DNA from: Kineosporia rhizophila
GTDB lineage: Bacteria; Actinomycetota; Actinomycetes; Actinomycetales; Kineosporiaceae
Assembly: GCF_021277265.1 (NCBI RefSeq)
Contig: NZ_JAJSOH010000028.1
Span: 1 to 64,000, forward strand
Reading direction: 5' to 3'
DNA length: 64,000 nt
The notes beneath the pieces are model-generated. The model saw nothing but the letters and a program-made list of their open reading frames with translations. It did not search any database and was not told the DNA's origin. The position numbers and the translations under genes are program-made. Position 1 is the stretch's first letter. Every line of letters begins with the position of its first letter. Positions 33,869-41,681 of this stretch are shown here, piece after piece.

Positions 33869-33906
33869 ACCCGAGAACCTGGCCCGGGCGGACCAGGTTC
33901 TCGGGT
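33869..33906. terminator. Strong convergent hairpin terminator
   Basis: Perfect 14-base arms ACCCGAGAACCTGG (33869-33882) and CCAGGTTCTCGGGT (33893-33906) flank a 10-base loop. The hairpin sits between the stops of the epimerase (+) and the iron-transport operon (-), so it can serve both directions. There is no T tract, as is usual in actinobacteria. Confidence 0.85.
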
Positions 33907-33910
33907 CGGA

Positions 33911-34915
33911 TCAGGAGGTGACGACCTTGGCGTCGCTGATGTACTGCGCGAGCTTGGTCATGTAGTCGGTCTGGGAGACGTAGTCCAGGCCGGGGCTGGT
34001 GAAGGGCTCGATCTGGCCGGCCTCGAACGCGGGGGTCTGGGCGATGGTCGGCTGCTTGAGGATCTCTTCCTCGGTGTAGCCGTCCTTCTGCAGCAGGATC
34101 AGGTCGCCGCCGATCTTGCCGGCGTTCTCCCAGGAGTAGATGCCCCAGTAGTAGCCCTCGGGTTCGGGCTCGAAGAACTTCACGCCGAGTTCCTTGTACA
34201 GCTGGGTGATCGGCTCGTCGTCGGGCTTCATCACGTAGGCGCCGTCGGCGTCGCCGTACATCGCGGTGACGGTGACGTCGGAGGCCTTGGCGACCGCGGT
34301 GAGCTTGGCCGCGGCGGCGTCGTAGGCGCTCTTGGTCTCGGCGAGCTTGTCCTCGGGGGCGCCGAGGGCGGTGGCCAGGCCGGTGATGGAGGCCATCACG
34401 TCGGAGCCCTTGCCGCCCATCTTGATCGCGACGATGGGAGCGATCTTCTCGATGGTCTCCTGCTGGGCCTTGTCGTTGAACCCGTACAGCGGCTGGGACT
34501 CGTCGATCGTGCCCTTGGCGTCGGTCGGGTACACGGTGGTGACGATGAGTTCGGGGGCGGCCTCGATCAGCTTCTCCTCGTCGATCTCGCCGTAGGTGGC
34601 GCCGAGGGTGGTGATCCCGGAGATGTCCTTGCCCTCGAAGCGGGGGTCCTTGTCCACGGTGGCCCAGCCGAAGGTGGCGACCGGCTTGACGCCGTAGTTC
34701 ATCAGCGAGGAGAGCGGGTCGATCAGGCCGGCGACGCGGGTGGGGCGCTGGTCGAGCTCGACGGTGTGGCCGAGGTCGTCGGTGAAGCTCCAGGGGCCCT
34801 CGGCGGCGGCGACGCCGGCCTCGTCGTTGCTGCTGTCGGTGTCACTGCCGCAGCCGGCGAGCGCGAGGGTGGCGACGACGGCGAGGAGGCCGGCGGCGAG
34901 GCGGTTGATTTTCAT
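33911..34915 (-). CDS. Siderophore-iron ABC transporter, substrate-binding lipoprotein
   Basis: This 334-residue exported lipoprotein captures ferric siderophore outside the membrane and delivers it to the permeases encoded upstream. The signal ends in the lipobox LALAGC near residue 22. The mature part has the periplasmic-binding FhuD/FepB fold pattern (RPTRVAGLIDPLSSLMNYGV, AAPELIVTTVYPTD, DLILLQKDGYTEEEILKQ). It is the last gene of a four-gene operon; its ATG overlaps the ATPase stop by 4 bases, and a strong hairpin lies just after its stop. The siderophore type cannot be told. No siderophore synthesis genes are in the window, so it may import xenosiderophores. Confidence 0.92.
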   Translation of the reverse strand: MKINRLAAGLLAVVATLALAGCGSDTDSSNDEAGVAAAEGPWSFTDDLGHTVELDQRPTRVAGLIDPLSSLMNYGVKPVATFGWATVDKDPRFEGKDISGITTLGATYGEIDEEKLIEAAPELIVTTVYPTDAKGTIDESQPLYGFNDKAQQETIEKIAPIVAIKMGGKGSDVMASITGLATALGAPEDKLAETKSAYDAAAAKLTAVAKASDVTVTAMYGDADGAYVMKPDDEPITQLYKELGVKFFEPEPEGYYWGIYSWENAGKIGGDLILLQKDGYTEEEILKQPTIAQTPAFEAGQIEPFTSPGLDYVSQTDYMTKLAQYISDAKVVTS

Positions 34916-35784
34916 GCGGGACCTTCTGTGTTGTTGGTGAGGGGTTTGTGGACGTCGGTGAGGACGTCGGGGGCCACGGCGGTTTCGGGGGTGTCGGCTT
35001 CGGGGACGACCAGGGGTGTGCCGGTGGCCGGGTCGGGGACGACGCGGGCGTGCAGGTCGAAGGCGGTGAGCAGGTTCGCGGGGGTCAGGACGTCGGTGGG
35101 GGTGCCGTCGGCGACGATGCTTCCGCGGTGCAGGACGACCATGCGGTCGCTGTAGCGGGCTGCGAGGGAGAGGTCGTGCAGGACCATCACGACGGTGGTG
35201 TTGGTGTCGGTGTTGATCCGGCGGACCAGGCGCAGGACTGACAGCTGGTGGGTGAGGTCGAGGTAGGTGGTGGGTTCGTCGAGCAGGAGGGTGCCGGCCT
35301 GCTGGGCGATGACCAGGGCGATCCAGACGCGTTGGCGTTGTCCGCCGGAGAGGGCGGCGACGTCGCGGTCGGCGACGTCGCTCAGGCCGGTCTCGGCGAG
35401 TGCCTGTTCGACGATCTGGGCGTCGTCGGGTGACCAGGGGCGGGCCCAGGTCTGGTGGGGGTTGCGGCCGCGCATGACGAGGTCGCGCACGCTGATTCCG
35501 GCGGGGGCGGTGGGGCTCTGGGGCAGGATGGCGAGGCGGCGGGCGACGTCTTTGGTGGAGAGGGAGCTGATCGGGGTGCCCTCGAGGAAGACCTGTCCGG
35601 CGGTGGGTTTGAGGATGCGGCCGAGGGTTTTGAGCAGGGTGGATTTTCCGCTGCCGTTGGCGCCGACGAAGGTGGTGATCTGGCCGGGTTCGATGGTGAG
35701 GTTGAGGCCGTCGATGACCGGTCGGGTGTCGCGGGTGTCGTAGGTGACCTTGAGGTCCTTGGCCTGCAGGACGGGTGTGCTCAC
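34912..35784 (-). CDS. Siderophore-iron ABC transporter, ATP-binding protein
   Basis: This 290-residue ATPase of the FecE/FhuC type powers ferric-siderophore import. Walker A is GANGSGKST near residue 42, the signature is LSGGQRQRVW, and Walker B is LLLDEPTTYLDLTHQ, with the switch His in VVMVLHDLSL. The ATG at 35784 overlaps the permease stop by 4 bases, and the stop overlaps the binding-protein start by 4 bases. The last ~40 residues extend beyond the usual family end and are Pro/Asp/Val-rich. Transcription should follow the IdeR-type box upstream of the first permease. Confidence 0.95.
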   Translation of the reverse strand: MSTPVLQAKDLKVTYDTRDTRPVIDGLNLTIEPGQITTFVGANGSGKSTLLKTLGRILKPTAGQVFLEGTPISSLSTKDVARRLAILPQSPTAPAGISVRDLVMRGRNPHQTWARPWSPDDAQIVEQALAETGLSDVADRDVAALSGGQRQRVWIALVIAQQAGTLLLDEPTTYLDLTHQLSVLRLVRRINTDTNTTVVMVLHDLSLAARYSDRMVVLHRGSIVADGTPTDVLTPANLLTAFDLHARVVPDPATGTPLVVPEADTPETAVAPDVLTDVHKPLTNNTEGPA

Positions 35785-36863
35785 CGGGCGACCTCTTTGC
35801 GTTGGTGGATCAGGAGCCAGATCAGGTAGGGGGCGCCGATCACGGTGGTGAGGAGGCCGACGGGGATCTGGTAGGGGAACAGGGTGCGGGCGGCCAGGTC
35901 GGCGCCGGTGACCAGGGCGGCGCCGAGCAGTCCGGCCAGGATGATCGGGGGGCGGGTGGCGGCGCTGAGGCGTAGGGCGATCTGGGGGACGACGAAGGCG
36001 ACGAAGCCGATCGGGCCGGCGGCGGCGACGGCGGCTCCGGTGAGGACGACGGCCAGGGCGATGACGAGCAGGCGGTGGCGTTGGACGGCGAGGCCTACGC
36101 CGGTGGCGGTCTCGTCGCCGAGCTGGGCGATGGCCAGGGAGGAGGAGCAGGCCACGGCCAGGGGGGTGGCGATCGCGGTGACGGTGAGCAGGGGCCAGAT
36201 GCTGGTCCAGGTGGAGCCGGTGAGGCTGCCGACCAGCCAGGCGGCGGCGCGGGCGGCGTCGGTGATCTGGCTGCGCACCAGCAGGTAGCTGGTCAGGGCG
36301 GTGAGGACGGAGCCGACGCCGATGCCGACGAGGATCAGGCGGTAGCTGTCGATGCCGTCGCGCCAGCCGAGTCCGTAGACCAGGGCGGAGGCGGTGAGGG
36401 CGCCGATGGTGGCGGCGAGGGGGATGCCGCTGCCCAGGAGTGCGTCGGAGACGGTGTAGGAGCCGCCGCCGATGAGGATGGCGGCGACGGCGCCGGTGGA
36501 GGCGCCGGCGGTGACGCCGATGACGTCGGGGGTGGCCAGGGGGTTGTTGGTGAAGGCCTGGGTGAGGGCGCCGGCGGTGCCGAGGGCGAGGCCGACGAGG
36601 GCGCCGGTGACGACGCGGGGCAGGCGCAGGTCGAAGACGATGAGGTTCTGCTGGTGGGTGCCGTTGCCCAGGAGGGTGCTGACGACCTCGGCGGGGGCCA
36701 GGCGGAACGATCCGGCGCCGATGGCCAGGACGATCAGGGCCAGCAGGAGGACGAGGGCGGCCAGGCAGGCGGTCAGGGCGCGGGGGCGCCAGGGCACGCC
36801 GAGGGGGCCGGCCGTGACGCCTTGGCGGGTGGGGGTTGTCGTTGGGGTTCTGGGGGTGTTCAC
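35781..36863 (-). CDS. Siderophore-iron ABC transporter, FecCD-type permease 2
   Basis: This 360-residue membrane permease of the FecCD/BtuC family has about ten membrane helices. Family-typical stretches are LRLPRVVTGALVGLALGTAG, FTNNPLATPDVIGVTAGAST and GPIGFVAFVVPQIALRL. It pairs with permease 1 to form the channel. I start it at the GTG at 36863, which overlaps the previous stop (GTGA). A frame runs open far upstream to 37322, but that segment is a shadow of permease 1. Confidence 0.93.
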   Translation of the reverse strand: MNTPRTPTTTPTRQGVTAGPLGVPWRPRALTACLAALVLLLALIVLAIGAGSFRLAPAEVVSTLLGNGTHQQNLIVFDLRLPRVVTGALVGLALGTAGALTQAFTNNPLATPDVIGVTAGASTGAVAAILIGGGSYTVSDALLGSGIPLAATIGALTASALVYGLGWRDGIDSYRLILVGIGVGSVLTALTSYLLVRSQITDAARAAAWLVGSLTGSTWTSIWPLLTVTAIATPLAVACSSSLAIAQLGDETATGVGLAVQRHRLLVIALAVVLTGAAVAAAGPIGFVAFVVPQIALRLSAATRPPIILAGLLGAALVTGADLAARTLFPYQIPVGLLTTVIGAPYLIWLLIHQRKEVAR

Positions 36864-37933
36864 AGGGCTACCAGTGATCGGCGTCGGGCGACGTGGACGA
36901 AGAAGGGGCCGCCGATGACGGCCAGGACGATGCCGACGCCGACTTCGCCGACGCCGCCGATGAGGCGGCCGACGACGTCGGCGCTCAGGACGAGGGCGAT
37001 GCCGAGCAGGGCGCTGGCGGGTACGACGTAGCGGTGTCCGCTGCCGACGAGGGCGCGGGCGAGGTGGGGGACGACCAGGCCGACGAAGCCGAGGGGGCCG
37101 GCGGCGGCGGTCGCGGCGGCGGTGAGCAGGGTGATCGCGGCCAGGCCGGTGAGGCGGGCGGTGCGGATGTTCTGGCCGAGGCCCTGGGCCATCTCGGTGC
37201 CGAGGCTGAGGTTGTCGAGGGCGCGGGTGTTGAGCAGGGCCAGGACCAGGCCGGCGGCGGCGAAGGGCAGGACGGCGTAGGCGGTGGCCAGTTCGCGTCC
37301 GGACAGGGAGCCGACGACCCACAGCCGGTAGGCGCCGAGGGCGTCGCGGTCGGACAGGACCATGAAGGAGGTGAGGGCCTCGAGCAGGGCGGAGACGGCG
37401 GTGCCGGCCAGGGCCAGGGGCAGGGGGCTGGCGGTTCCGCTGCCGGCGGCGGTGATGGTGAACACGGCGATGCTGGCCAGGAGGGCGCCGGCCAGGGCGA
37501 AGAGGACGTCGAAGCTGGTGCTGGTGACGCCGAGCAGGTAGACGCCGACGACCACGGCCAGGCCGGCGCCGGCGGAGACGCCGAAGATGCCGGGGTCGGC
37601 GAGGGGGTTGCGGGTGTGGCCCTGCATCAGGGCTCCGGCCACGCCCAGGCAGACGCCGACGATCACGCCGACCACGGTGCGGGGGATGCGCACGCCGTAG
37701 ACGATGGCGTGCAGTTCGCTGGTGCCGCCGTGCAGGAGGGTGTCGATCACCTGGCCGGGGCTCAGGCGGCTGCTGCCGAACATGAGGCTGGCGCCGACGG
37801 CGAGCAGAGCGAGCGCGGTCATGACGGCCAGGGCGGTCAGGGCGGTCAGGGCGCTCAGGCGTCGGGTGGTCCGGGTGGTCGGGGTTCCGGTCGGTGGGGG
37901 CGCCGGTGACCGGAGGGGTGGGGCGGCAGTCAC
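36860..37933 (-). CDS. Siderophore-iron ABC transporter, FecCD-type permease 1
   Basis: This 357-residue FecCD-family permease is the first gene of the operon. Typical segments are VRIPRTVVGVIVGVCLGVAG, HTRNPLADPGIFGVSAGAGL and GPLGFVGLVVPHLARALVG. A Thr/Pro-rich cytoplasmic N-tail precedes the first helix. The GTG at 37933 lies only 12 bases from an IdeR/DtxR-type box, so iron repression is the expected control. Gene order in the operon is permease, permease, ATPase, binding protein, all with 4-base overlaps. Confidence 0.93.
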   Translation of the reverse strand: MTAAPPLRSPAPPPTGTPTTRTTRRLSALTALTALAVMTALALLAVGASLMFGSSRLSPGQVIDTLLHGGTSELHAIVYGVRIPRTVVGVIVGVCLGVAGALMQGHTRNPLADPGIFGVSAGAGLAVVVGVYLLGVTSTSFDVLFALAGALLASIAVFTITAAGSGTASPLPLALAGTAVSALLEALTSFMVLSDRDALGAYRLWVVGSLSGRELATAYAVLPFAAAGLVLALLNTRALDNLSLGTEMAQGLGQNIRTARLTGLAAITLLTAAATAAAGPLGFVGLVVPHLARALVGSGHRYVVPASALLGIALVLSADVVGRLIGGVGEVGVGIVLAVIGGPFFVHVARRRSLVAL

Positions 37934-37944
37934 GAGGGGGCAGC

Positions 37945-37963
37945 TTAGGCTAGCCTCACCTTA
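37945..37963. promoter_or_regulatory. IdeR/DtxR-type iron box
   Basis: TTAGGCTAGCCTCACCTTA matches the known 19-base IdeR/DtxR consensus (TTAGGTTAGSCTAACCTAA) at 16 of 19 positions. It sits just upstream of the siderophore permease start, where a bound repressor would block transcription under iron sufficiency. Confidence 0.85.
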
Positions 37964-38024
37964 GGTTGTCGAGGGGGCCTGCTGATCTTGCACGGATCGG
38001 CGTAATGGGGGGTCGTGGCGGTCT

Positions 38025-38049
38025 GGACCTTGCCCCTGGGGGAAGGTCC
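38025..38049. promoter_or_regulatory. MerR-type operator/promoter
   Basis: A 25-base inverted repeat (arms GGACCTTGCCCC and GGGGAAGGTCC, with one unpaired base) lies 11 bases before the MerR-family start. CTGGAC and CATGCT, about 20 bases apart, are candidate -35/-10 boxes with the long spacer typical of MerR-activated promoters. The transcript would be nearly leaderless. Confidence 0.75.
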
Positions 38050-38060
38050 ATGCTGGATCC

Positions 38061-38924
38061 GTGTCCGAGGCGGCTGAGCATCTGTTCCTGGTCGGGGAGT
38101 TCTCCCGGCTGACGCACCTGACGGCGAAGACGCTGCGTCACTACCACGACGTGGATCTGCTGGTGCCGGCGGTGGTGGATCCGGGCAGCGGGTACCGGTA
38201 CTACACGAGTGCGCAGATCCCCCGGGCTCAGCTGATCCGGCGTCTGCGGGACGTGCGGATGCCGGTGCCGCAGATCCGTGAGGCGCTCGCCGCGCCGGAG
38301 GGGGCCGGGCGGGATGCGGTGATCGGCCGTCATCTGGAGCAGTTGCAGCGTGAGCTGCTACAGACGGCGGTCGCGGTGGGGTCGCTGCGTTCGATGTTGT
38401 CTCCGCTGCCGTGGACGCCGCCGGTCACCTACCGGCCCGGGGTGGGTGAGAGTGCCCTGACGGTGGTCGGGGACGTGGTGCCGGAGCGGATCGAGGTGTG
38501 GTTCGCGGACGTGTTCACGCGTCTGTTCGCTGCGGCCCGGCAGGTGCAGGCCTGGCCCTCGGGGGCGGGTGGGGCCCTGTACTCGGGGGACTGGTTCAGC
38601 GGGCAGAGCCTGACGGTGACCGCTCTGCTACCCGTCGGGGCCGGCAGTGATCCAGACGGTGATCCGGGCGGCGAGCGGGGGGTGCGGCTGCTGGATCTTG
38701 GGGCGCAGCCGTATGCGGTGGCCGTTCATGAGGGCTCGTTCGCGGATCTGGACCGTACGTATGCGGCGCTGGGTGAGCACGTGCACGCCGCCGGGATCGC
38801 GGCCGAAGGCCCGATCCGGGAGAACTACCTGATCAGTCCGGCCGACACCAGTGACCCGGCGGCTCTGCGCACCGAGGTCTGCTGGCCGGTCACCCACTTC
38901 CCTACTGACGAAGGAGATCTGTGA
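38061..38924 (+). CDS. MerR-family transcriptional regulator with GyrI-like effector domain
   Basis: This 287-residue regulator has the winged helix (FLVGEFSRLTHLTAKTLRHY, then GYRYYTSAQI) in residues 8-75, a coiled dimerisation helix, and a C-terminal half resembling BmrR/GyrI small-molecule-binding domains. It probably activates its own promoter through the palindrome just upstream when it binds a drug-like ligand. The GTG start at 38061 is close to the predicted transcription start. Its stop overlaps the VOC gene region, which begins at the next codon set, so the two are co-transcribed. Confidence 0.9.
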   Translation: MSEAAEHLFLVGEFSRLTHLTAKTLRHYHDVDLLVPAVVDPGSGYRYYTSAQIPRAQLIRRLRDVRMPVPQIREALAAPEGAGRDAVIGRHLEQLQRELLQTAVAVGSLRSMLSPLPWTPPVTYRPGVGESALTVVGDVVPERIEVWFADVFTRLFAAARQVQAWPSGAGGALYSGDWFSGQSLTVTALLPVGAGSDPDGDPGGERGVRLLDLGAQPYAVAVHEGSFADLDRTYAALGEHVHAAGIAAEGPIRENYLISPADTSDPAALRTEVCWPVTHFPTDEGDL

Positions 38925-39283
38925 TGTCTGTCGAGGTCGCGCAGGTCGTGATCGACTGTTCCGACGCCGAGAAGCTGGCCGGGTTCTGGTCGCAGTTGCT
39001 GCAGCGCCCGGTCGAGCCCGGCGCCAACGCCTTCTATGCGCTGATCCCGGGCAGCCCGGCGCTCATGCTGCTGGCGGTGCCGGAGGCCAAGCAGGTCAAG
39101 AACCGGGTGCATATTGATCTGCGCCTCGCTGAAGGTTCTGGGGATTCGGGCTGGGAGGGTGAGCTGGGGCGGATCCTGGCGCTGGGGGCCACCCAGGTGT
39201 CGGAGCACCGCGAGCACGGGGTGCACTGGGTCTGCCTGAGGGATCCGGAAGGCAACGAGTTCGATCTGGCCATCGGCCACTAG
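38924..39283 (+). CDS. Glyoxalase/VOC-family protein
   Basis: This 119-residue protein has a single vicinal-oxygen-chelate domain (VAQVVIDCSDAEKLAGFWSQ at the start, GVHWVCLRDPEGNEFDLA at the end). Related proteins act in antibiotic binding, glyoxalase-type chemistry or dioxygenation. The ATG at 38924 follows AAGGAGAT at good spacing, the strongest ribosome site nearby, and overlaps the MerR stop by one base. Co-transcription with a ligand-sensing MerR regulator suggests a resistance or detoxification role; the substrate is not evident. Confidence 0.85.
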   Translation: MSVEVAQVVIDCSDAEKLAGFWSQLLQRPVEPGANAFYALIPGSPALMLLAVPEAKQVKNRVHIDLRLAEGSGDSGWEGELGRILALGATQVSEHREHGVHWVCLRDPEGNEFDLAIGH

Positions 39284-39307
39284 CGCTGGGTGCAGTAGTT
39301 TCACGCC

Positions 39308-39826
39308 GTGCCCCGAATGCTGTCGTCGCCCGAGGATCGTCGCGCCAAGCTGCTGCAGAGCGGCACCGGTCTGGCCCTGATCGCCGGCTGGGTGGTGCTG
39401 CTGCTGTCCCTGCTGATCTGGGGTGGGTCCGGCGCTTACCTGCCCAGGCCTGCGGGCATCGACTTTCTGGCCGAGGACTCGGACCACTCGGCGCTCGGTG
39501 GATGGGTGAACGCGGTGGCGGTCATGGTGGCGGCGGTGCTGTGTGCGGGGCTGCCCAGCGAGCGTCACGAGCCGCGGGTGCTGTGGGGTGCGTTCGGGCA
39601 GGTGTTCGGTGGGGTCATCGGGGCGGTCGTGACGTACTACGCGTTGCTGCTGTCGGCGGTGGACGAGGGCACGCGCCTGTGGGTGGCCTACGCGCCCACG
39701 GCGGTGCTCGGGGTTTCGATGGTGGTGCTGGGCCTGCTGTACCAGTGGGTGCCGTGGCGGGTGCGGGCGTTCGGGCCGGCGCTGGCCTGGGGTGTGCTGA
39801 CGCTGCTGGTCACGCTGTTCTGGTAG
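39308..39826 (+). CDS. Small integral membrane protein, unknown
   Basis: This 172-residue protein has about four membrane segments (GTGLALIAGWVVLLLSLLIW, WVNAVAVMVAAVLCAGL, GGVIGAVVTYYALLLSAV, VLGVSMVVLGLLYQW). I recognise no family. It follows the VOC gene by 24 bases and may belong to the MerR operon. Its 3' end overlaps the convergent methyltransferase gene by 17 bases. The GTG at 39308 or the ATG at 39317 could be the start. Confidence 0.7.
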   Translation: MPRMLSSPEDRRAKLLQSGTGLALIAGWVVLLLSLLIWGGSGAYLPRPAGIDFLAEDSDHSALGGWVNAVAVMVAAVLCAGLPSERHEPRVLWGAFGQVFGGVIGAVVTYYALLLSAVDEGTRLWVAYAPTAVLGVSMVVLGLLYQWVPWRVRAFGPALAWGVLTLLVTLFW

Positions 39827-40571
39827 GGCGGCGGGCCTCGATCAGGGTGCGGGTGGAGTGGGCGACGAAAGGCTCTCCCCCGCGCATGGTCTCGTCCAGG
39901 GCCCGCAGGTGGGGTTCGTAGCGGGCGACGGTGAAGCCGGGCACCCACCACACGCAGCGGCGCAGGATCCACACCACGGCCCCCACGTCGTGGAACTCCA
40001 TCCGGCAGCGAGCGGTGCGCAGGTCGACGACCTGCAGGCCGGCGTTCGTGGCGTCGTCGCTCTCGCGCCGGGGGTCGCGGACGTGGGTCTCGCGCGGGAG
40101 CGGGCCGAGGAAGTGCTCGATCAGCTCGAACGCGGAGGCCGGGCCGACGTGCTGGGCGAAGTAGGTGCCGCCGGGGCGCAGGACGCGGGCGATCTGCGCC
40201 CAGGCCGGGCGTACCGGGTGGCGGCTGGTGACCAGGTCGAACGTGGCGTCGGCGAACGGCAGGTTCTCGGTCGAGTAGTGCACGACGTTCACCCCGCGCG
40301 GTGTGAGCGTCTGCGCGGCGCGGGCCAGGTTCGGTGCCCACGCCTCGGTGACGGTCATGTGCGCGGGCAGTTCGGGTGCCCCGGCGATGATTTCCCCGCC
40401 GCCGGTGTCCAGGTCCAGTGCGCTGTGCGCGTGCGCCAGACGCTGGGCCAGTTGCCCGGCGTACCCCCAGGGTGTGCGTTCCTCGGTGGCCCTGCCCTGC
40501 AGCCAGGAGAAGTCCCAGCCGGTGACGTCGGCCTGCTCGGCCTCGGCGACAAGGTCTGTGTAGGGGCGCAT
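39810..40571 (-). CDS. Class I SAM-dependent methyltransferase
   Basis: This 253-residue methyltransferase has a slightly unusual motif I (ALDLDTGGGEIIAGAP), then ENLPFADATFDLVTSRHPVR and IARVLRPGGTYFAQHVGPAS. The C-terminal region (GAVVWILRRCVWWVPGF) matches actinobacterial SAM methyltransferases of unknown substrate. The ATG at 40571 immediately follows the stop of the phosphotransferase gene upstream on the same strand, so the two are likely co-expressed. Confidence 0.82.
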   Translation of the reverse strand: MRPYTDLVAEAEQADVTGWDFSWLQGRATEERTPWGYAGQLAQRLAHAHSALDLDTGGGEIIAGAPELPAHMTVTEAWAPNLARAAQTLTPRGVNVVHYSTENLPFADATFDLVTSRHPVRPAWAQIARVLRPGGTYFAQHVGPASAFELIEHFLGPLPRETHVRDPRRESDDATNAGLQVVDLRTARCRMEFHDVGAVVWILRRCVWWVPGFTVARYEPHLRALDETMRGGEPFVAHSTRTLIEARRPTRTA

Positions 40572-40572
40572 C

Positions 40573-41616
40573 TCACTGTCCCAGCAGGGCGAGGGCGGCG
40601 TGGGTGTTGTGCTCGGCGATGCTGCGGGCGAAGGCGCGGTCGGGGAAGTCGCCCTCGAGCAGCCGCAGCGGACCTGCGACCAGGGACAGGCGCATGGCCA
40701 GGCGGTACAGGTCCATCCGGGGCCCGTCGAGTGGGGTGCGCGGTGCGAGCAGGCGGTAGCGCTCGCCGAACCTGATCTCCAGGAACACGTGCTCCCACTC
40801 CACGTCGAAGAACATCAGCCCTTCGATGTCGATCAGCACCGCCCCTGAGCCATTGGCGGGCTCGGCGGTGAGCAGGACGTGGTCGGGGCCGAGTTCGCCG
40901 TGGATCAGCGCGTACTCCTGGCGGGGGCTGATCCTGGCATGCAGGTCGTGCAGCCTGCGGGCGAGCTGCTCGGCGACGGCGGCGATCCGGGGTTCGCGGC
41001 CGGCGGCTTCGGCCACGTCACCCAGTGCGCGTTCGAGGACGAGGTGTTCGCAGGTGGGGCCGTACGGCTCGATGCCGAGCCGCAACTGCTCGAGCGTGCC
41101 GTAGGTGGGGGCGCGGTGGGCGTGCACGACCTGCAGCGTCTCGGCCAGGCGCCGGGTGATGGCGTCCCCCTGGGCCGGGTCGCTGTCGTACAGGGCCTCC
41201 AGCGTTCCCCCGGCCTGGTCGGCGACGACGGCGACATCGGCCGGGAACACCTGGTGGCTGTCGTCGGCCAGGTAGACGTGGAGCGTGGGCACCCCGAGCG
41301 CCTGGAGGGTGTGAACGGCGTCCAGGAACCGCGGCATCCCGTCCGCGGGGGTGAACGGGTCCCGGGGATCCTGGGTACTGACCGACGGGCCGGGATCGCT
41401 CGAGGGGCCCACGGGCGTCCAAAAGTTCTCCTCGTCGGCCCAGCTGTACACGACGGCTGACGCTGGAACCCCCGTCAGGCCCACCCGGTAGACGCCCTTC
41501 TTGGTGCCCCCACGCAACCGCTGTACCCCGGTGATCCGCTGCTCAGGCCCGAACGCGGCGCGGATGACGTCGGTGAGGTCGTCGGCAGTGAGGGTTCGGC
41601 GCGGGGTACTGGGCAC
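40573..41616 (-). CDS. Phosphotransferase (aminoglycoside phosphotransferase/APH fold)
   Basis: This 347-residue kinase-fold protein contains LRGGTKKGVYRVGL, a glycine-rich loop, and the Brenner-like motif LIHGELGPDHVLL followed by AVLIDIEGLMFFDVEWE. In typical APH enzymes the motif is HGDxxxxN; here Glu replaces the catalytic Asp and His replaces the Asn. Activity on a standard aminoglycoside is therefore uncertain. A 65-base gap separates it from the coiled-coil gene. It may phosphorylate a metabolite or an antibiotic; the paired methyltransferase suggests a small-molecule tailoring or resistance pair. Confidence 0.78.
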   Translation of the reverse strand: MPSTPRRTLTADDLTDVIRAAFGPEQRITGVQRLRGGTKKGVYRVGLTGVPASAVVYSWADEENFWTPVGPSSDPGPSVSTQDPRDPFTPADGMPRFLDAVHTLQALGVPTLHVYLADDSHQVFPADVAVVADQAGGTLEALYDSDPAQGDAITRRLAETLQVVHAHRAPTYGTLEQLRLGIEPYGPTCEHLVLERALGDVAEAAGREPRIAAVAEQLARRLHDLHARISPRQEYALIHGELGPDHVLLTAEPANGSGAVLIDIEGLMFFDVEWEHVFLEIRFGERYRLLAPRTPLDGPRMDLYRLAMRLSLVAGPLRLLEGDFPDRAFARSIAEHNTHAALALLGQ

Positions 41617-41681
41617 CCAGGGACGCTAGTGCAGCCCCTCGTGCGGGGAACAGCGAGTTTCGCGGGGGCCCAGTCAGGGCT

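Noticed and set aside
37961..37980. Second overlapping IdeR box
   Set aside because: Only the half-site TTAGGTT matches; the other half does not.
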